DNA of 64,000 nucleotides from Castellaniella sp049671645 (GCF_049671645.1 NZ_JBATVG010000019.1:124001-188000); one strand, 5' to 3'; positions 45,355-55,065 are shown, numbered from the stretch's first letter. Numbers and translations are program-made. The notes: generated by a model not told the origin, from the sequence alone.

Positions 45355-46407
45355 TCATTGGCGGCGATGCCGCCACCAGTACACGGCCACTCCCACGATC
45401 AGAGCGATGCCCAGGTAACCCAGGAGCGGATACACCGTGCCCACCAAGGTGGTGAAGCCGGCGAAACTCAGGCCCAGGCCGATGAAAGTGGAAGCAATGC
45501 TGATGATCCGGAATTTCGGCGTCTCGGGATCGGCGAAGCGGGCGCTGAAGGCAAAGAACATGCCCACGGCCGTGCTGTAGATCATGCAACACAAGGACAC
45601 CATCATCAGCCAGCCCAGCCACGGGCTGATGCTCTTGGCCAGCAAAACCGTCGGCATCTCGGCCCCCTGGATCCGGTCCAGATTGGCAAACAGGCCAACG
45701 TTCAGCAGCAGGATCAGCACCCCCAGGCCCAGGCCGCCCAGCACGCCGCCCCGCGTCGCATTGAGAATATTGCGGCTGCCCCCCGACAACACCGCCAGCA
45801 GCGGGAAGCCGACCGCAATGTTGAACGAGGCATAGAGCACCCCGCCCAGGAACCAGTTCGGCGCCGCGCGGTCCTGCTGCGTGGCGGCCAAGGCGTTCAG
45901 GCTATCCAGACCGGTGTCGCTGCGCAACAGAGCATAGATGACCAGCACGATGACCAGGCACAGCAGCAGGGGCGTCACGGCACTGATCAGATCGACAATG
46001 CGCTGCACGTTCAGGCATAGCGTCAGCGACACCAGAATGGCCATGAACAGACCGCCGGCGATCAGGGGCATGCCCAGGTGCTCGCGAAACAGCGACCCAG
46101 TCCCCGCCAACATGGCTACTCCCACCCCGAACAGGAAGAAGATCAGCGCCAGATCCACCACCGAGCCCAACTTGCCGCCAAAGACGGCATTGAGCACAAC
46201 TTTGTGGGAGTGCGCCTGCAACTGAGTGCCGATGCGCGCCACCTGCATCCCCAGAAATGTGAACAAGAGTCCCGACACCAGGGTTCCCGCCACCCCCCAG
46301 ATGCCGAAATTCGTGAAGAACTGCAGGACCTCTTGACCCGAGGCGAAACCGCCTCCGATGATGACGCTCATGTAGGCCGAAGCCAGTTGGAGAATCTGTC
46401 GATTCAT
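45355..46407 (-). CDS. YkvI-type LeuT-fold membrane protein
   Basis: The 350-residue integral membrane protein has about ten segments and the YkvI-family opening SAYMSVIIGGGFASGQEVLQFF. That is the broken-helix Gly motif of LeuT-fold transporters. Members are often predicted to transport branched-chain or other amino acids, without proof. It is divergent from leuA across a 376-bp gap that holds the leuA leader, which may hint at a link to leucine metabolism. Confidence 0.85.
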   Translation of the reverse strand: MNRQILQLASAYMSVIIGGGFASGQEVLQFFTNFGIWGVAGTLVSGLLFTFLGMQVARIGTQLQAHSHKVVLNAVFGGKLGSVVDLALIFFLFGVGVAMLAGTGSLFREHLGMPLIAGGLFMAILVSLTLCLNVQRIVDLISAVTPLLLCLVIVLVIYALLRSDTGLDSLNALAATQQDRAAPNWFLGGVLYASFNIAVGFPLLAVLSGGSRNILNATRGGVLGGLGLGVLILLLNVGLFANLDRIQGAEMPTVLLAKSISPWLGWLMMVSLCCMIYSTAVGMFFAFSARFADPETPKFRIISIASTFIGLGLSFAGFTTLVGTVYPLLGYLGIALIVGVAVYWWRHRRQ

Positions 46408-46544
46408 GGTGCTCTCACTCGCCCCTCGCAGGCTGGCATCGCCCGTCGGGCACGTATTCGGATATTGGACAAAGCCTGCATTGTGCCAAGCTGAACAGAA
46501 GCTGACACTTGCGCAAATGCAGAAAATATGTTTGACTCTAGGCT

Positions 46545-46682
46545 ATGAACACATCGTGCGCACCTCTCCACGTCCACCGGCAGGCTCCTGCCGGGGCGAT
46601 TGCGCGCGCGCCTGCATCCGCTCGGGTGCGGTTCTCTCCTGTCCTACTGGGTCTACTGCTAGCGATCGGTTGCCGGGCCTAG
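46545..46682 (+). CDS. Putative leucine leader peptide upstream of leuA
   Basis: This 45-codon reading frame ends about 100 bp before leuA and contains five Leu codons within six (VLLGLLLAI), three of them CTA, a rare codon in this high-GC genome. That is the hallmark of a leucine attenuation leader. The CCGGCAGG/CCTGCCGG hairpin (46577-46594) lies inside it, and GGTTGCC/GGCAGCC-type pairing spans its stop. The start ATG 46545 has only a weak ribosome-binding site, and a shorter GTG-initiated version (46626) is possible. No U-tract terminator follows, so the mechanism is uncertain. The rest of the 46408-46783 gap has no other gene. Confidence 0.6.
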   Translation: MNTSCAPLHVHRQAPAGAIARAPASARVRFSPVLLGLLLAIGCRA

Positions 46683-46783
46683 CGCCGCGTGGCAGTTCGG
46701 CAGCCTGTTCCAAGCCACCTCTTCGCGACCCCGCGATTGTTGTTCGTCCGTGATCCGGACCCTATTCCCAGACAGGTATCGCC

Positions 46784-48487
46784 ATGATCCAGAACCCCGC
46801 CACCAAATACATTCCGTTCGCCCCGTTCACACGCGACTACGCCGAACGCACCTGGCCCAGCCACCGCACCACCACGCCTCCGATCTGGATGAGCACTGAC
46901 CTGCGCGACGGCAACCAGGCCCTGATCGAACCCATGAGCGTGGACCGCAAGCTGCGGTTCTTCGACCAACTGGTGAAAATCGGCTTCAAGGAAATCGAGG
47001 TCGGCTTCCCCTCCGCCTCTCAGACCGACTACGACTTCGTGCGCAAACTGGTCGAGGAAAACCGCATCCCCGACGACGTCACCATCATCGGCCTGACCCA
47101 GGCGCGCGGCGACCTGATCCCGCGCACCGTGCAGGCGCTGTCCGGTGCGAAACATGCCATCGTGCACATGTACAACGCCTGCGCGCCGGCCTTTCGCAAG
47201 ATCGTCTTCAACATGAGCCGCGACGAAGTCCGCGCCGTGGCCGTCGAGGGCACAAAGATCGTCAAGGCCGAGGTCGCCAAGCATCCGGAAACCCACTGGC
47301 GCTACGAATATTCCCCGGAGGTCTACAGCACCACCGAACCGGAATTCGCCCTGGAAGTCTGCAATGCCGTGGTCGACACCTGGCAGCCCACCGTCCAGGA
47401 CAAAATCATCCTGAACCTGCCCGCCACCATCGAGGCCACCACCCCCAACCTGTACGCCGACCAGATCGAATGGATGCACCGCAACCTGGCCCAGCGCGAC
47501 AAGATCGTGCTCAGCGTGCACCCGCACAATGATCGGGGCACGGCCGTGGCCGCCGCCGAATTCGCCGTCATGGCCGGGGCCGATCGCATCGAAGGCTGTC
47601 TGTTCGGCAATGGCGAGCGCACCGGCAACGTCGACCTGGTCACGCTGGCCCTGAATCTGTACACCCAGGGCGTCCATCCCGGCCTGGATTTCTCCGACAT
47701 CGACGAAGTGCGCCGCTGCGTGGAAGACTGCAACCAGTTGCCGGTCCACCCGCGCCACCCGTACGTGGGCGACCTGGTGTTCACAGCCTTTTCCGGCTCG
47801 CACCAGGATGCCATCAAAAAGGGCTTCGCCGTCCAGAAGCCCGACGCGGTCTGGGAAGTCCCGTATCTGCCTATCGACCCCGCCGACCTGGGCCGCAGCT
47901 ACGATGCAGTCATCCGCGTCAATAGCCAGTCCGGCAAGGGCGGTGTGGCCTATCTGCTGGAACACGAACATGGCCTGGCCCTGCCGCGCCGCCTGCAGAT
48001 CGAATTCAGCCGCGCCATTCAACGCGTCACGGATGAAACCGGCCGCGAGGTCACGCCCAAAGACGTCTACGACATCTTTTCCAGCGAATATCTGGATCGC
48101 GAGACCCCCTGGAAGCTGGTGCGCCACCGCATCACCGGCAGCCCCAAGACCACCGGGCAGAAGCAATTCATGATCGAGGTCGAAATCCAGGCGGACGGCC
48201 AGACCCGGCACCTGTCGGGCCAGGGCGACGGGGCGATCTCCGCCTTTGTGGACGCATTGGGCATCGAAGCCCGCATCATGGACTACCAGGAACACGCGAT
48301 CGGCACCGGCACGGACACCCGGGCGGCATCCTACGTGGAAATCCGCATCGGCGACGAAGCCAACGGCTATGGCGTCGGCATCCACGAAGACATCGTGACG
48401 TCGTCTTTCCTGGCCATCCTGAGCGCGGTCAACCGCTATTCCGCCGCCGGCAAGGACCTGCCCGCCCGCGTATCGGCGGCCGCCTGA
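46784..48487 (+). CDS. leuA: 2-isopropylmalate synthase (type 2)
   Basis: This enzyme condenses acetyl-CoA with 2-ketoisovalerate in the first committed step of leucine biosynthesis. The 567-residue length and layout match the long LeuA type: a TIM barrel with STDLRDGNQALIEPMS (metal/substrate site) and HPHNDRGTAVAAAE, and a C-terminal LeuA regulatory domain that senses leucine. A probable leucine leader peptide precedes it. No other leu genes follow. Confidence 0.96.
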   Translation: MIQNPATKYIPFAPFTRDYAERTWPSHRTTTPPIWMSTDLRDGNQALIEPMSVDRKLRFFDQLVKIGFKEIEVGFPSASQTDYDFVRKLVEENRIPDDVTIIGLTQARGDLIPRTVQALSGAKHAIVHMYNACAPAFRKIVFNMSRDEVRAVAVEGTKIVKAEVAKHPETHWRYEYSPEVYSTTEPEFALEVCNAVVDTWQPTVQDKIILNLPATIEATTPNLYADQIEWMHRNLAQRDKIVLSVHPHNDRGTAVAAAEFAVMAGADRIEGCLFGNGERTGNVDLVTLALNLYTQGVHPGLDFSDIDEVRRCVEDCNQLPVHPRHPYVGDLVFTAFSGSHQDAIKKGFAVQKPDAVWEVPYLPIDPADLGRSYDAVIRVNSQSGKGGVAYLLEHEHGLALPRRLQIEFSRAIQRVTDETGREVTPKDVYDIFSSEYLDRETPWKLVRHRITGSPKTTGQKQFMIEVEIQADGQTRHLSGQGDGAISAFVDALGIEARIMDYQEHAIGTGTDTRAASYVEIRIGDEANGYGVGIHEDIVTSSFLAILSAVNRYSAAGKDLPARVSAAA

Positions 48488-48571
48488 TCAAAAAGGGAAC
48501 ATCCGCCCGCACATCTTCGATCTGACGGGCGCCCCGGCCTATCCGGCGGGGGCCGCCGCGATCGACACCCA

Positions 48572-48889
48572 TCAATACACGATGGCCAGCCCCGGAAGAT
48601 CCACCGTGACCCGGGGCTTTTCCAATGCCTGCATGGCATGCGTGGCAAAATCCCGGGCCAGATCGGCCTGGGACGACAGCGCGCGGTAGCCCAGGGCATC
48701 CGCCACCCCCAGGATCTTGTCCAGCAGCAGGACTTTCCCGCTGACCCGCAAGGGTTCGCATCCCAGGGATTCCCACCGCTGTTCGAACCAATCGCGGGCC
48801 GCCTGCGCCAGAGGCGCATCGACCGGCGCATCGACTGTGACTTCCAGCGAACGATGCGCATCGAAAACAATGATCACATGACCCTGCAT
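48572..48889 (-). CDS. Conserved-looking small protein of unknown function (105 aa)
   Basis: The 105-residue soluble protein has no signal peptide. It opens with a strand (HVIIVFDAHRSLEVTVD), then helices with DWFEQRWESLGCEPLRV, and ends with a strand (VTVDLPGLAIVY). I do not recognise a family. It is 12 bp downstream of the DUF1840 gene on the same strand, so the two probably form an operon. It converges on leuA with an 84-bp gap in which I find no clear terminator. Confidence 0.65.
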   Translation of the reverse strand: MQGHVIIVFDAHRSLEVTVDAPVDAPLAQAARDWFEQRWESLGCEPLRVSGKVLLLDKILGVADALGYRALSSQADLARDFATHAMQALEKPRVTVDLPGLAIVY

Positions 48890-48901
48890 GGCGCGGCTTC
48901 C

Positions 48902-49246
48902 TTACCAGATGGGAGCGGGTCCCCAGGTGACGTCCTCGCCTTTTTCGCGGGACAGGCGCAGCATGGCCAGCAGCGGCCAGGCCCGCCGGCGCATGCCCAC
49001 ATGCTGGGCGATGGGGTGTTCGGTGGAGTCGTCGTGGTCGCCGGAGTGATCATCGTGACTGTCGTCGGTGGCCACCAGCGATTCGATGCCTGCGATGGCC
49101 GCATCCATCTGGTCGCGGGTGATGACCCCCCGTTCAGGCAGATCCGGCGTCTCGAATTTTTTGCCCGCTGCCAGCAGAATGGGTCTTGCGTGCTGGGCGA
49201 ACATCAGGACTTCGGCGGCCGATTTGGACTGAAACAGTATGAGCAT
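48902..49246 (-). CDS. DUF1840 protein
   Basis: The 114-residue protein matches DUF1840: opening MLILFQSKSAAEVLMFAQHARPIL, a central His/Asp-rich acidic linker (DDSHDDHSGDHDDS-like), and the ending GMRRRAWPLLAMLRLSREKGEDVTWG. The linker could bind metal, but this is speculation. I start at ATG 49246; the frame stays open far upstream but only as antisense to the RHS gene. It is divergent from the RHS gene with a 93-bp gap. Confidence 0.82.
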   Translation of the reverse strand: MLILFQSKSAAEVLMFAQHARPILLAAGKKFETPDLPERGVITRDQMDAAIAGIESLVATDDSHDDHSGDHDDSTEHPIAQHVGMRRRAWPLLAMLRLSREKGEDVTWGPAPIW

Positions 49247-49339
49247 GGTGGGTTTTCCGCAATGGACATAAACATACACTAACCCAAGTTCGGCACCCTG
49301 CCAAGTCGGAAAATATCCGACATTGACAGGAGTCGAGCC

Positions 49340-52300
49340 ATGCCCGAAACCCCCGGCCTGCGCCGCTTTCCCCGCATCCAAACGGCCCGGACGGGCCTGG
49401 CGTCCTGCCTGCTGGCGGCCCTGATGTTCCCGTGGCCGGGGCCGGCGGACGCAAGCCCGATCCTGACCTGCCCGACGCCGGCGACGGACCCCGGCAAGCT
49501 GCCGCCCTGCGGCGCCGGATCCGCCCTGGGCCCCGCCCGGGACGCGGACCTGGACACCGGCATCAGCAACCCCATCCATCGGATCACGGGTGAGAAATTC
49601 CTGCGGGAGATCGACCTGCCCGCTCCACTGGACGACGGCCACCCGGGCCTCACCCGCCTGTATCGATCCGGCGCCCGGTCGGCCGGCCCCCTGGGAGCGG
49701 GCTGGGCCAGTGAATACGAAGCGGCCCTGGTGCGAGGCCCGACGGGCTGGCAACTCCGGCTGGCCGACGGCCGGGTTGCACGCTACGACGCGGCGGGCAA
49801 CCCGCTCCGTGCGGGAGACGGGCGCATTCTGGCGGCTCCGGCCCAGTCCCCCACCCCAGCCCCATCGCCGCGCCCAAGGCCATCCGACGACACGCTGGCC
49901 GCATGGCTGCCCGCCACCGGCCACCCGGCCCCCAGCCGCCACACGGCACGGCTCTGGTCGGCCCCCGGCGGGCAGCGGCTGGAGTTCGATGCGCGGGGCC
50001 GATTGCTGGCCATCCTCAAACCCGGGCGGGCCTCCACCCGGATCGACTACCACCCCGACGGACCGTTCCAGGGGCTCATCGCGCACATCCGGACGGGCGA
50101 AAGACACCTGACGCTGCGCTATGCCCGGCATGGAGACCATCGGCTGCTGCAATCGATGGAAACCCCGCTGGGAATCTTCCGCTACGAATACGACATCCCA
50201 ACCGTTCCTTCGGGCGGCGGCGCGGCCCGTTCCGCCGCGCCGCGCCTGATCCGCGTCCACCGCCCGGACGGCATGCAGCGCCGCTACCACTACGAACCGT
50301 CGCGCCAGGCAGGCCGCCCGACCGCCATCACCGGCGTCACGCTGCAAGATCGCGCCGGGCGCACGCAGCGGATGCGCAGCTGGGCCTATGACGCCGACGG
50401 GAGAGTCATCCAGGCCATCCCCGGACCGCCGGGACAGACGGCTGGCCGGCTGGACCTGAACTACCCCCTGGAATCCCCTGCAGCGGTGGAACGGGATGCC
50501 CGAGGCCGCCTGACGGCCATCGGCGAGCTACGGATCGAGCGCGCCCCGGACGGCCCGCTGCGCCGCCTGAAACAGACGCGCGGCGGCTGGCCGGGCCTGG
50601 TCATGGACTACGATGCGCAAGGCCGCCGCAGCGCCTGGGACAGCGCGCTGACGGGACGGACGCAACTGCGCTACGACGTCCAGGGCCGCCTGCAGGCGCT
50701 GACCCACGCCAACGGCGATCACATGACCCTGCAACGGGATGCCGCCGGACGGCCGCGCCGCCTGCATTACGCGGGCAACGACAAGGCCGGCCTGCCGGTC
50801 GCGCTGGACTGGCACGGCCGGCACCTGCGGCGCCTGGACCATCCGGCGGAAACCGAGACTCTGGTGACCGGCCCGAACGGCCGGCTGCGTGCCCGGTCCA
50901 TCCGGCGCCCCCACCCGTCCGGCCCGCTGTCCTACCAGGAAACCTTCGCCTACGACGACATGGGCCGCCTGCTGCGCCACAGCCTGCCCGAGGGCGGCGT
51001 CCTGCACACCGCCTGGTCCCCGGACGGACGGCTGAACAGCCTGACCTGGGAAGCTGCCGACGGGTCGCGGCATCCGGTGATCGGCACGACGACAGGCCAG
51101 GCCGGCTACCGCTACGGCAATGGCCTGCAGTTGCGCAGCGGCGCCGATGGCCGGGGACGCGCGGACCGGCTGATGGTCAGCGACGGCCCGCGCATCCTGT
51201 GGGCGGAACACCGCCTGCATGACACCGACGGCCGGGTCCTTCGACATACCGTGCAGGCTCCGGATCGCCATGCGCAACGCCGCTATGCATACGATGCCCG
51301 GCACCGCGTGATCGGCATTCAGGAAACGGACGGACCCGGCGGCGCCCGCATCCGGCATTGGCTGGCCTGGGCGCCGGACGGCAGCCTGATCGGGCGCGAC
51401 ACGCATGACGCGACACCGGAGCCCCCGGCCCACGCACGCTCTTTGCCCGGCCTGCCTGACCCGACACCGCTGCCGCCGATCCGCCGCGACGCGGCGGGAC
51501 TGCCGCTGCGCATCGGCGACCGCGCCTTGCGCCACCAGGCGCAGCAGCGCCTGGCCGAGGTCCGACAAGGCGACCAAGTCCTGGTCCGCTACACCTATAA
51601 CGCCCGGGGCCAGCAGATCCGCCAGCAGTCCGGCGGACAGGTCATCGAGCGCTACTACCTGGACAACCGGCTGGCGGCCCGCTGGACCCGCCCCGTCACG
51701 CCAGCGGGGACCGCGGCGCCGCGTTTCGGCATCAGCGAACGCTACCTGTATGCGCAGGACGTGCCGGTGGGGCTGCTGCGCACCGACCCCCAGGGCCGCA
51801 CCCGCCTGTTCTTCATTCACGCCGACCTGCTGGGTGCCCCTGTCATGATCACCGACGGGACACGCGCCGTCCGCTGGCTGGCCGACTACGACACGCTGGG
51901 CCGGGCCACCCGCCTGGCCGGAGACCTGGATCTGCCGCTGCGCCGCCCCGGACAGGATGAAGACCCTTTCACAGGCTGGCACGACAACGTCTTTCGCACC
52001 TACCTGCCAAAACGCGGACACTATCTGGAACCCGACCCCCTGGGCCCGGCGCCGGGCCTGCAGGCCCTGGGCTACGCCGCCCAGCAGCCCCTGCGCCATA
52101 TCGACCCGCTGGGCCTGATACTGCTGGCCTTCGACGGCACCCGCTACAGCCGCGCCAACCAGAGCAACGTCTGGAAGCTGGCCCAGGCCTATGCCGACGG
52201 TCCGGCCTACTACCACGCCGGCCCCGGCAGCAGCCTGTACGCGGACTGGGACGCCGTGACCGCCGCCAGCAGCGGCCAGATCCTGCGCAATCAATGGCAG

Positions 52301-53104
52301 TCGCTGATGAACGCCCTGCAGCGGGTGCAAGGGGCCGCCGCCCCGGTGCCGATCGATCTGCTGGGATATTCGCGCGGCGCGGCCCTGGCCCGCGAGTTCG
52401 CCAACCGCATCGCCCGCCAGACGCGCAACGGCTGGTTTTCCTACGATGATCCTTTGCGCGGGACCATCGGGCTGTGCGTGGATCTGCGTTTTCTGGGCCT
52501 GTTCGACACGGTAGCCCAGTTCGGCCTGCTGGGGGCCGCCAACGCGGGTTTCGACCTGTCCATCGCCGGGGCCTGGGGCTGGGTAGCGCACGCAGTGGCG
52601 CTGCACGAACTGCGCAGCCTGTTTCCGCTGGTGTCGGCCGACGAGGGGTCGCCCGCCAACACGGTGGAGGCCCCCTTCATCGGCGCCCACGCCGACATCG
52701 GCGGCGGCCTGCTGCTGGATGACCATGGACAGCCCCAGGCAGATGGAGATCTATCGGACGTGGCGCTGAACTGGATGCGCTGGCAGGCGCTGGCGGCCCT
52801 GGTGCCCATGAAGGACCTGACCGCCGGGGACCAGCAGGTATCGCGTCCCTGGCTGCACGACGAACGCAGCCCCGGCCAGCGCCTGCTTGGGGGCGACCGC
52901 GATCTGCAGGACGCCAGCACCCGATCCCGGGGCCCGCAAGGCGCCGACGCCCGGCTGGGGGCCGCCCAGCGTCAGGCCTTCGAAGCCTTCATCCAGCGCA
53001 TCAGCCTCTGGGAGCTGAATGCCGGTGCCATCGTGGGCCAGGTGGATATGCAAGGCTACGGTGCCTGGCTGGAAGCCCAACTGGGCCTGCCCGGCATGCG
53101 ATGA
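49340..53104 (+). CDS. RHS-repeat protein with Sec signal and C-terminal DUF2235/Tle1-like lipase domain
   Basis: The 1254-residue protein has a signal peptide (residues ~1-40, TGLASCLLAALMFPWPGPADA). Many YD/RHS repeats follow (YDAAGNPL, YDAQGRRSAWDS, YNARGQQIRQQ). The RHS core ends in IDPLGL at 921-926. Asp899 and Asp922 fit the aspartic autocleavage site of RHS shells. From residue 927 comes a ~328-residue domain opening with LLAFDGTRYSRANQSN and holding the serine-hydrolase motif GYSRG with Ser1011, typical of DUF2235/Tle1-like phospholipases. AGGAG precedes the start. No immunity gene follows; the next gene is argS. An encapsulated toxin is the likely role. Confidence 0.88.
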   Translation: MPETPGLRRFPRIQTARTGLASCLLAALMFPWPGPADASPILTCPTPATDPGKLPPCGAGSALGPARDADLDTGISNPIHRITGEKFLREIDLPAPLDDGHPGLTRLYRSGARSAGPLGAGWASEYEAALVRGPTGWQLRLADGRVARYDAAGNPLRAGDGRILAAPAQSPTPAPSPRPRPSDDTLAAWLPATGHPAPSRHTARLWSAPGGQRLEFDARGRLLAILKPGRASTRIDYHPDGPFQGLIAHIRTGERHLTLRYARHGDHRLLQSMETPLGIFRYEYDIPTVPSGGGAARSAAPRLIRVHRPDGMQRRYHYEPSRQAGRPTAITGVTLQDRAGRTQRMRSWAYDADGRVIQAIPGPPGQTAGRLDLNYPLESPAAVERDARGRLTAIGELRIERAPDGPLRRLKQTRGGWPGLVMDYDAQGRRSAWDSALTGRTQLRYDVQGRLQALTHANGDHMTLQRDAAGRPRRLHYAGNDKAGLPVALDWHGRHLRRLDHPAETETLVTGPNGRLRARSIRRPHPSGPLSYQETFAYDDMGRLLRHSLPEGGVLHTAWSPDGRLNSLTWEAADGSRHPVIGTTTGQAGYRYGNGLQLRSGADGRGRADRLMVSDGPRILWAEHRLHDTDGRVLRHTVQAPDRHAQRRYAYDARHRVIGIQETDGPGGARIRHWLAWAPDGSLIGRDTHDATPEPPAHARSLPGLPDPTPLPPIRRDAAGLPLRIGDRALRHQAQQRLAEVRQGDQVLVRYTYNARGQQIRQQSGGQVIERYYLDNRLAARWTRPVTPAGTAAPRFGISERYLYAQDVPVGLLRTDPQGRTRLFFIHADLLGAPVMITDGTRAVRWLADYDTLGRATRLAGDLDLPLRRPGQDEDPFTGWHDNVFRTYLPKRGHYLEPDPLGPAPGLQALGYAAQQPLRHIDPLGLILLAFDGTRYSRANQSNVWKLAQAYADGPAYYHAGPGSSLYADWDAVTAASSGQILRNQWQSLMNALQRVQGAAAPVPIDLLGYSRGAALAREFANRIARQTRNGWFSYDDPLRGTIGLCVDLRFLGLFDTVAQFGLLGAANAGFDLSIAGAWGWVAHAVALHELRSLFPLVSADEGSPANTVEAPFIGAHADIGGGLLLDDHGQPQADGDLSDVALNWMRWQALAALVPMKDLTAGDQQVSRPWLHDERSPGQRLLGGDRDLQDASTRSRGPQGADARLGAAQRQAFEAFIQRISLWELNAGAIVGQVDMQGYGAWLEAQLGLPGMR

Positions 53105-53268
53105 CGCGCGGCTCGTCCACCTCACCGCTTGCAAGCGGTTCGGATTCGTCAGGCACCGGACAGTCCGCAGGGACTGCCCGACATGCGATGACGCGCGGCT
53201 CGTCCACCTCACCGCTTGCAAGCGGTTCGGATTCGTCAGGCACCGGGCAGTCCGCAGGGACTGCCCGG
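53095..53268. repeat. Tandem duplication of an 87-bp unit with palindromes
   Basis: Two copies (53095-53181, 53182-53268) match at 85 of 87 positions. Each holds ACCGCTTGCAAGCGGT, a perfect palindrome, and an inverted repeat that is perfect in the second copy (GGGCAGTCC/GGACTGCCC around GCAG). The first unit begins within the last codons of the RHS gene and contains its stop codon. The gap 53105-53382 before argS holds no gene. Confidence 0.95.
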
Positions 53269-53382
53269 TGTCCGGACTCATCCTCACGAGCGCCGTGAAA
53301 TCGGGCTATCATTTCGGGATATCTCTGGCGACAGGGCATGCGCGGCATGCCGGATGCCGCCATCACCGCTCATCATTCCGTC

Positions 53383-55065
53383 ATGCTGCCACAGCACACT
53401 ACCCAGATCATTTCCCTTCTGCGCACCGCCCTGGACACGCTGATTCCCGGCCACGCGCTGGACATCACCCTGGAACGCCCCAAGGTCGCCGCGCACGGCG
53501 ACGTGGCCTGCAACATCGCCATGCAGGCCGCCCGCAGCGCGCGCCGCAACCCGCGCGAGCTGGCCCAGGCCATCGTCGACGCCGTCCTGGCCCAGCCGGC
53601 CGCCGCGAATCTGATCGCGCAGGCCGAGGTCGCCGGCCCCGGCTTCATCAATTTCCGCCTGTCGGCGGCGGCCCATCAGGCCGTGCTGGGCGTCATCCAG
53701 GAACAGGGGGACCGCTACGGTCACCGAGCCGCCCACGATGAACGCATCCTGGTGGAATTCGTCTCCGCCAATCCGACCGGCCCGCTGCACGTGGGTCATG
53801 CCCGCCAGGCAGCCCTGGGGGATTCCATCTGCCGGCTGTTCGCCACGCAGGGCGCCCAGGTCGCGCGCGAGTTCTACTACAACGACGCGGGCAACCAGAT
53901 CCACAATCTGGCCATCAGCGTGCAGGCCCGCGCCCGCGGCATCGAAACCGACAGCCCCGACTTCCCCGAAGACGGCTACAAGGGCGAATACATCCTGGAC
54001 ATCGCCCGCGACTACCTGGCCCGCGCCACGGTGCAGGCCGGCGACGGCGCCCCCATCCAGGCCAGCGGCGATCTGGACGATCTGGACGCGATCCGCCGCT
54101 TCGCGGTGGCCTATCTGCGCCGCGAACAAGACCTGGATCTGCAGGCGTTCGACCTGCGCTTCGACAACTACTACCTGGAAAGCTCGCTGTACACCAGCGG
54201 CCGGGTGGAACGCACCGTGCAGGCCCTGATCGACGCTGGCCACACCTACGAACAAGGCGGCGCCCTCTGGCTGCGCACCACTGAACTGGGCACGGGCGAC
54301 GACAAGGACCGCGTGATGCGCAAGTCCGAGGGCGGCTATACCTACTTCGTGCCCGACGTCGCCTATCACGTCGCCAAATGGGAACGCGGCTTTCACCACG
54401 CCATCAACATCCAGGGCACCGACCACCACGGCACGATCGCGCGGGTGCGCGCCGGCCTGCAGGGGCTGGGCCTGGGCATCCCGGCGGATTATCCGGCCTA
54501 TGTGCTGCACAAGATGGTGCGCGTCATGCGCGACGGGGCGGAGGTCAAGATCTCCAAACGCGCAGGCAGCTATGTCACCTTGCGCGACCTGATCGACTGG
54601 GTGGGGCGCGACGCGGTGCGCTTTTTTCTGGCGCAGCGCCGGGCGGACTCGGAATTCGTCTTCGACATCGACCTGGCCCTGTCGCACAGCGAGGAAAACC
54701 CGGTCTACTACATCCAGTACGCGCACGCCCGCATCCATTCGCTGCTGCGCCAGCACGATACGGCGCAGCAGGCCCAATCGGCCGACCCATCCCTGCTGGC
54801 GGCGCCCACTGAAATCACCCTGCTGCAGCGCCTGGCGGAATACCCCAACGTGCTGACGCAGGCCGCCCATGAACTGGCCCCCCATCAACTGGCTTTCTGG
54901 TTGCGGGACTGCGCCGCCGATTTCCACGCCTGGTACAACGCCGAACGCATCCTGGTGGACGACCCCGCGCTGGGGGCCGCGCGCCTGCGTCTGGCGCGGG
55001 CGACAGCCCAGGTCATCGCCAACGGCCTGGGCTTACTGGGGGTCACTGCCCCCGAACGGATGTAA
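53383..55065 (+). CDS. argS: Arginyl-tRNA synthetase
   Basis: This class I aminoacyl-tRNA synthetase (560 aa) charges tRNA-Arg. It has the ArgS N-terminal domain, the HIGH-type motif in ANPTGPLHVGHARQ, the KMSKS-like segment VKISKRAGS, and the C-terminal anticodon-binding region. I start at ATG 53383; an in-frame ATG at 53338 would add 15 residues without family support. Confidence 0.96.
   Translation: MLPQHTTQIISLLRTALDTLIPGHALDITLERPKVAAHGDVACNIAMQAARSARRNPRELAQAIVDAVLAQPAAANLIAQAEVAGPGFINFRLSAAAHQAVLGVIQEQGDRYGHRAAHDERILVEFVSANPTGPLHVGHARQAALGDSICRLFATQGAQVAREFYYNDAGNQIHNLAISVQARARGIETDSPDFPEDGYKGEYILDIARDYLARATVQAGDGAPIQASGDLDDLDAIRRFAVAYLRREQDLDLQAFDLRFDNYYLESSLYTSGRVERTVQALIDAGHTYEQGGALWLRTTELGTGDDKDRVMRKSEGGYTYFVPDVAYHVAKWERGFHHAINIQGTDHHGTIARVRAGLQGLGLGIPADYPAYVLHKMVRVMRDGAEVKISKRAGSYVTLRDLIDWVGRDAVRFFLAQRRADSEFVFDIDLALSHSEENPVYYIQYAHARIHSLLRQHDTAQQAQSADPSLLAAPTEITLLQRLAEYPNVLTQAAHELAPHQLAFWLRDCAADFHAWYNAERILVDDPALGAARLRLARATAQVIANGLGLLGVTAPERM

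Noticed and set aside
48902..50347. Long open frame on the minus strand reading through the DUF1840 gene and the 5' part of the RHS gene
   Set aside because: Only the last 114 residues match a family; the rest is antisense to the RHS gene and has no start signal.
49340..53104. RHS element as a mobile or insertion-sequence feature
   Set aside because: No transposase or terminal inverted repeats flank it; the tandem units at its end are short direct repeats only.
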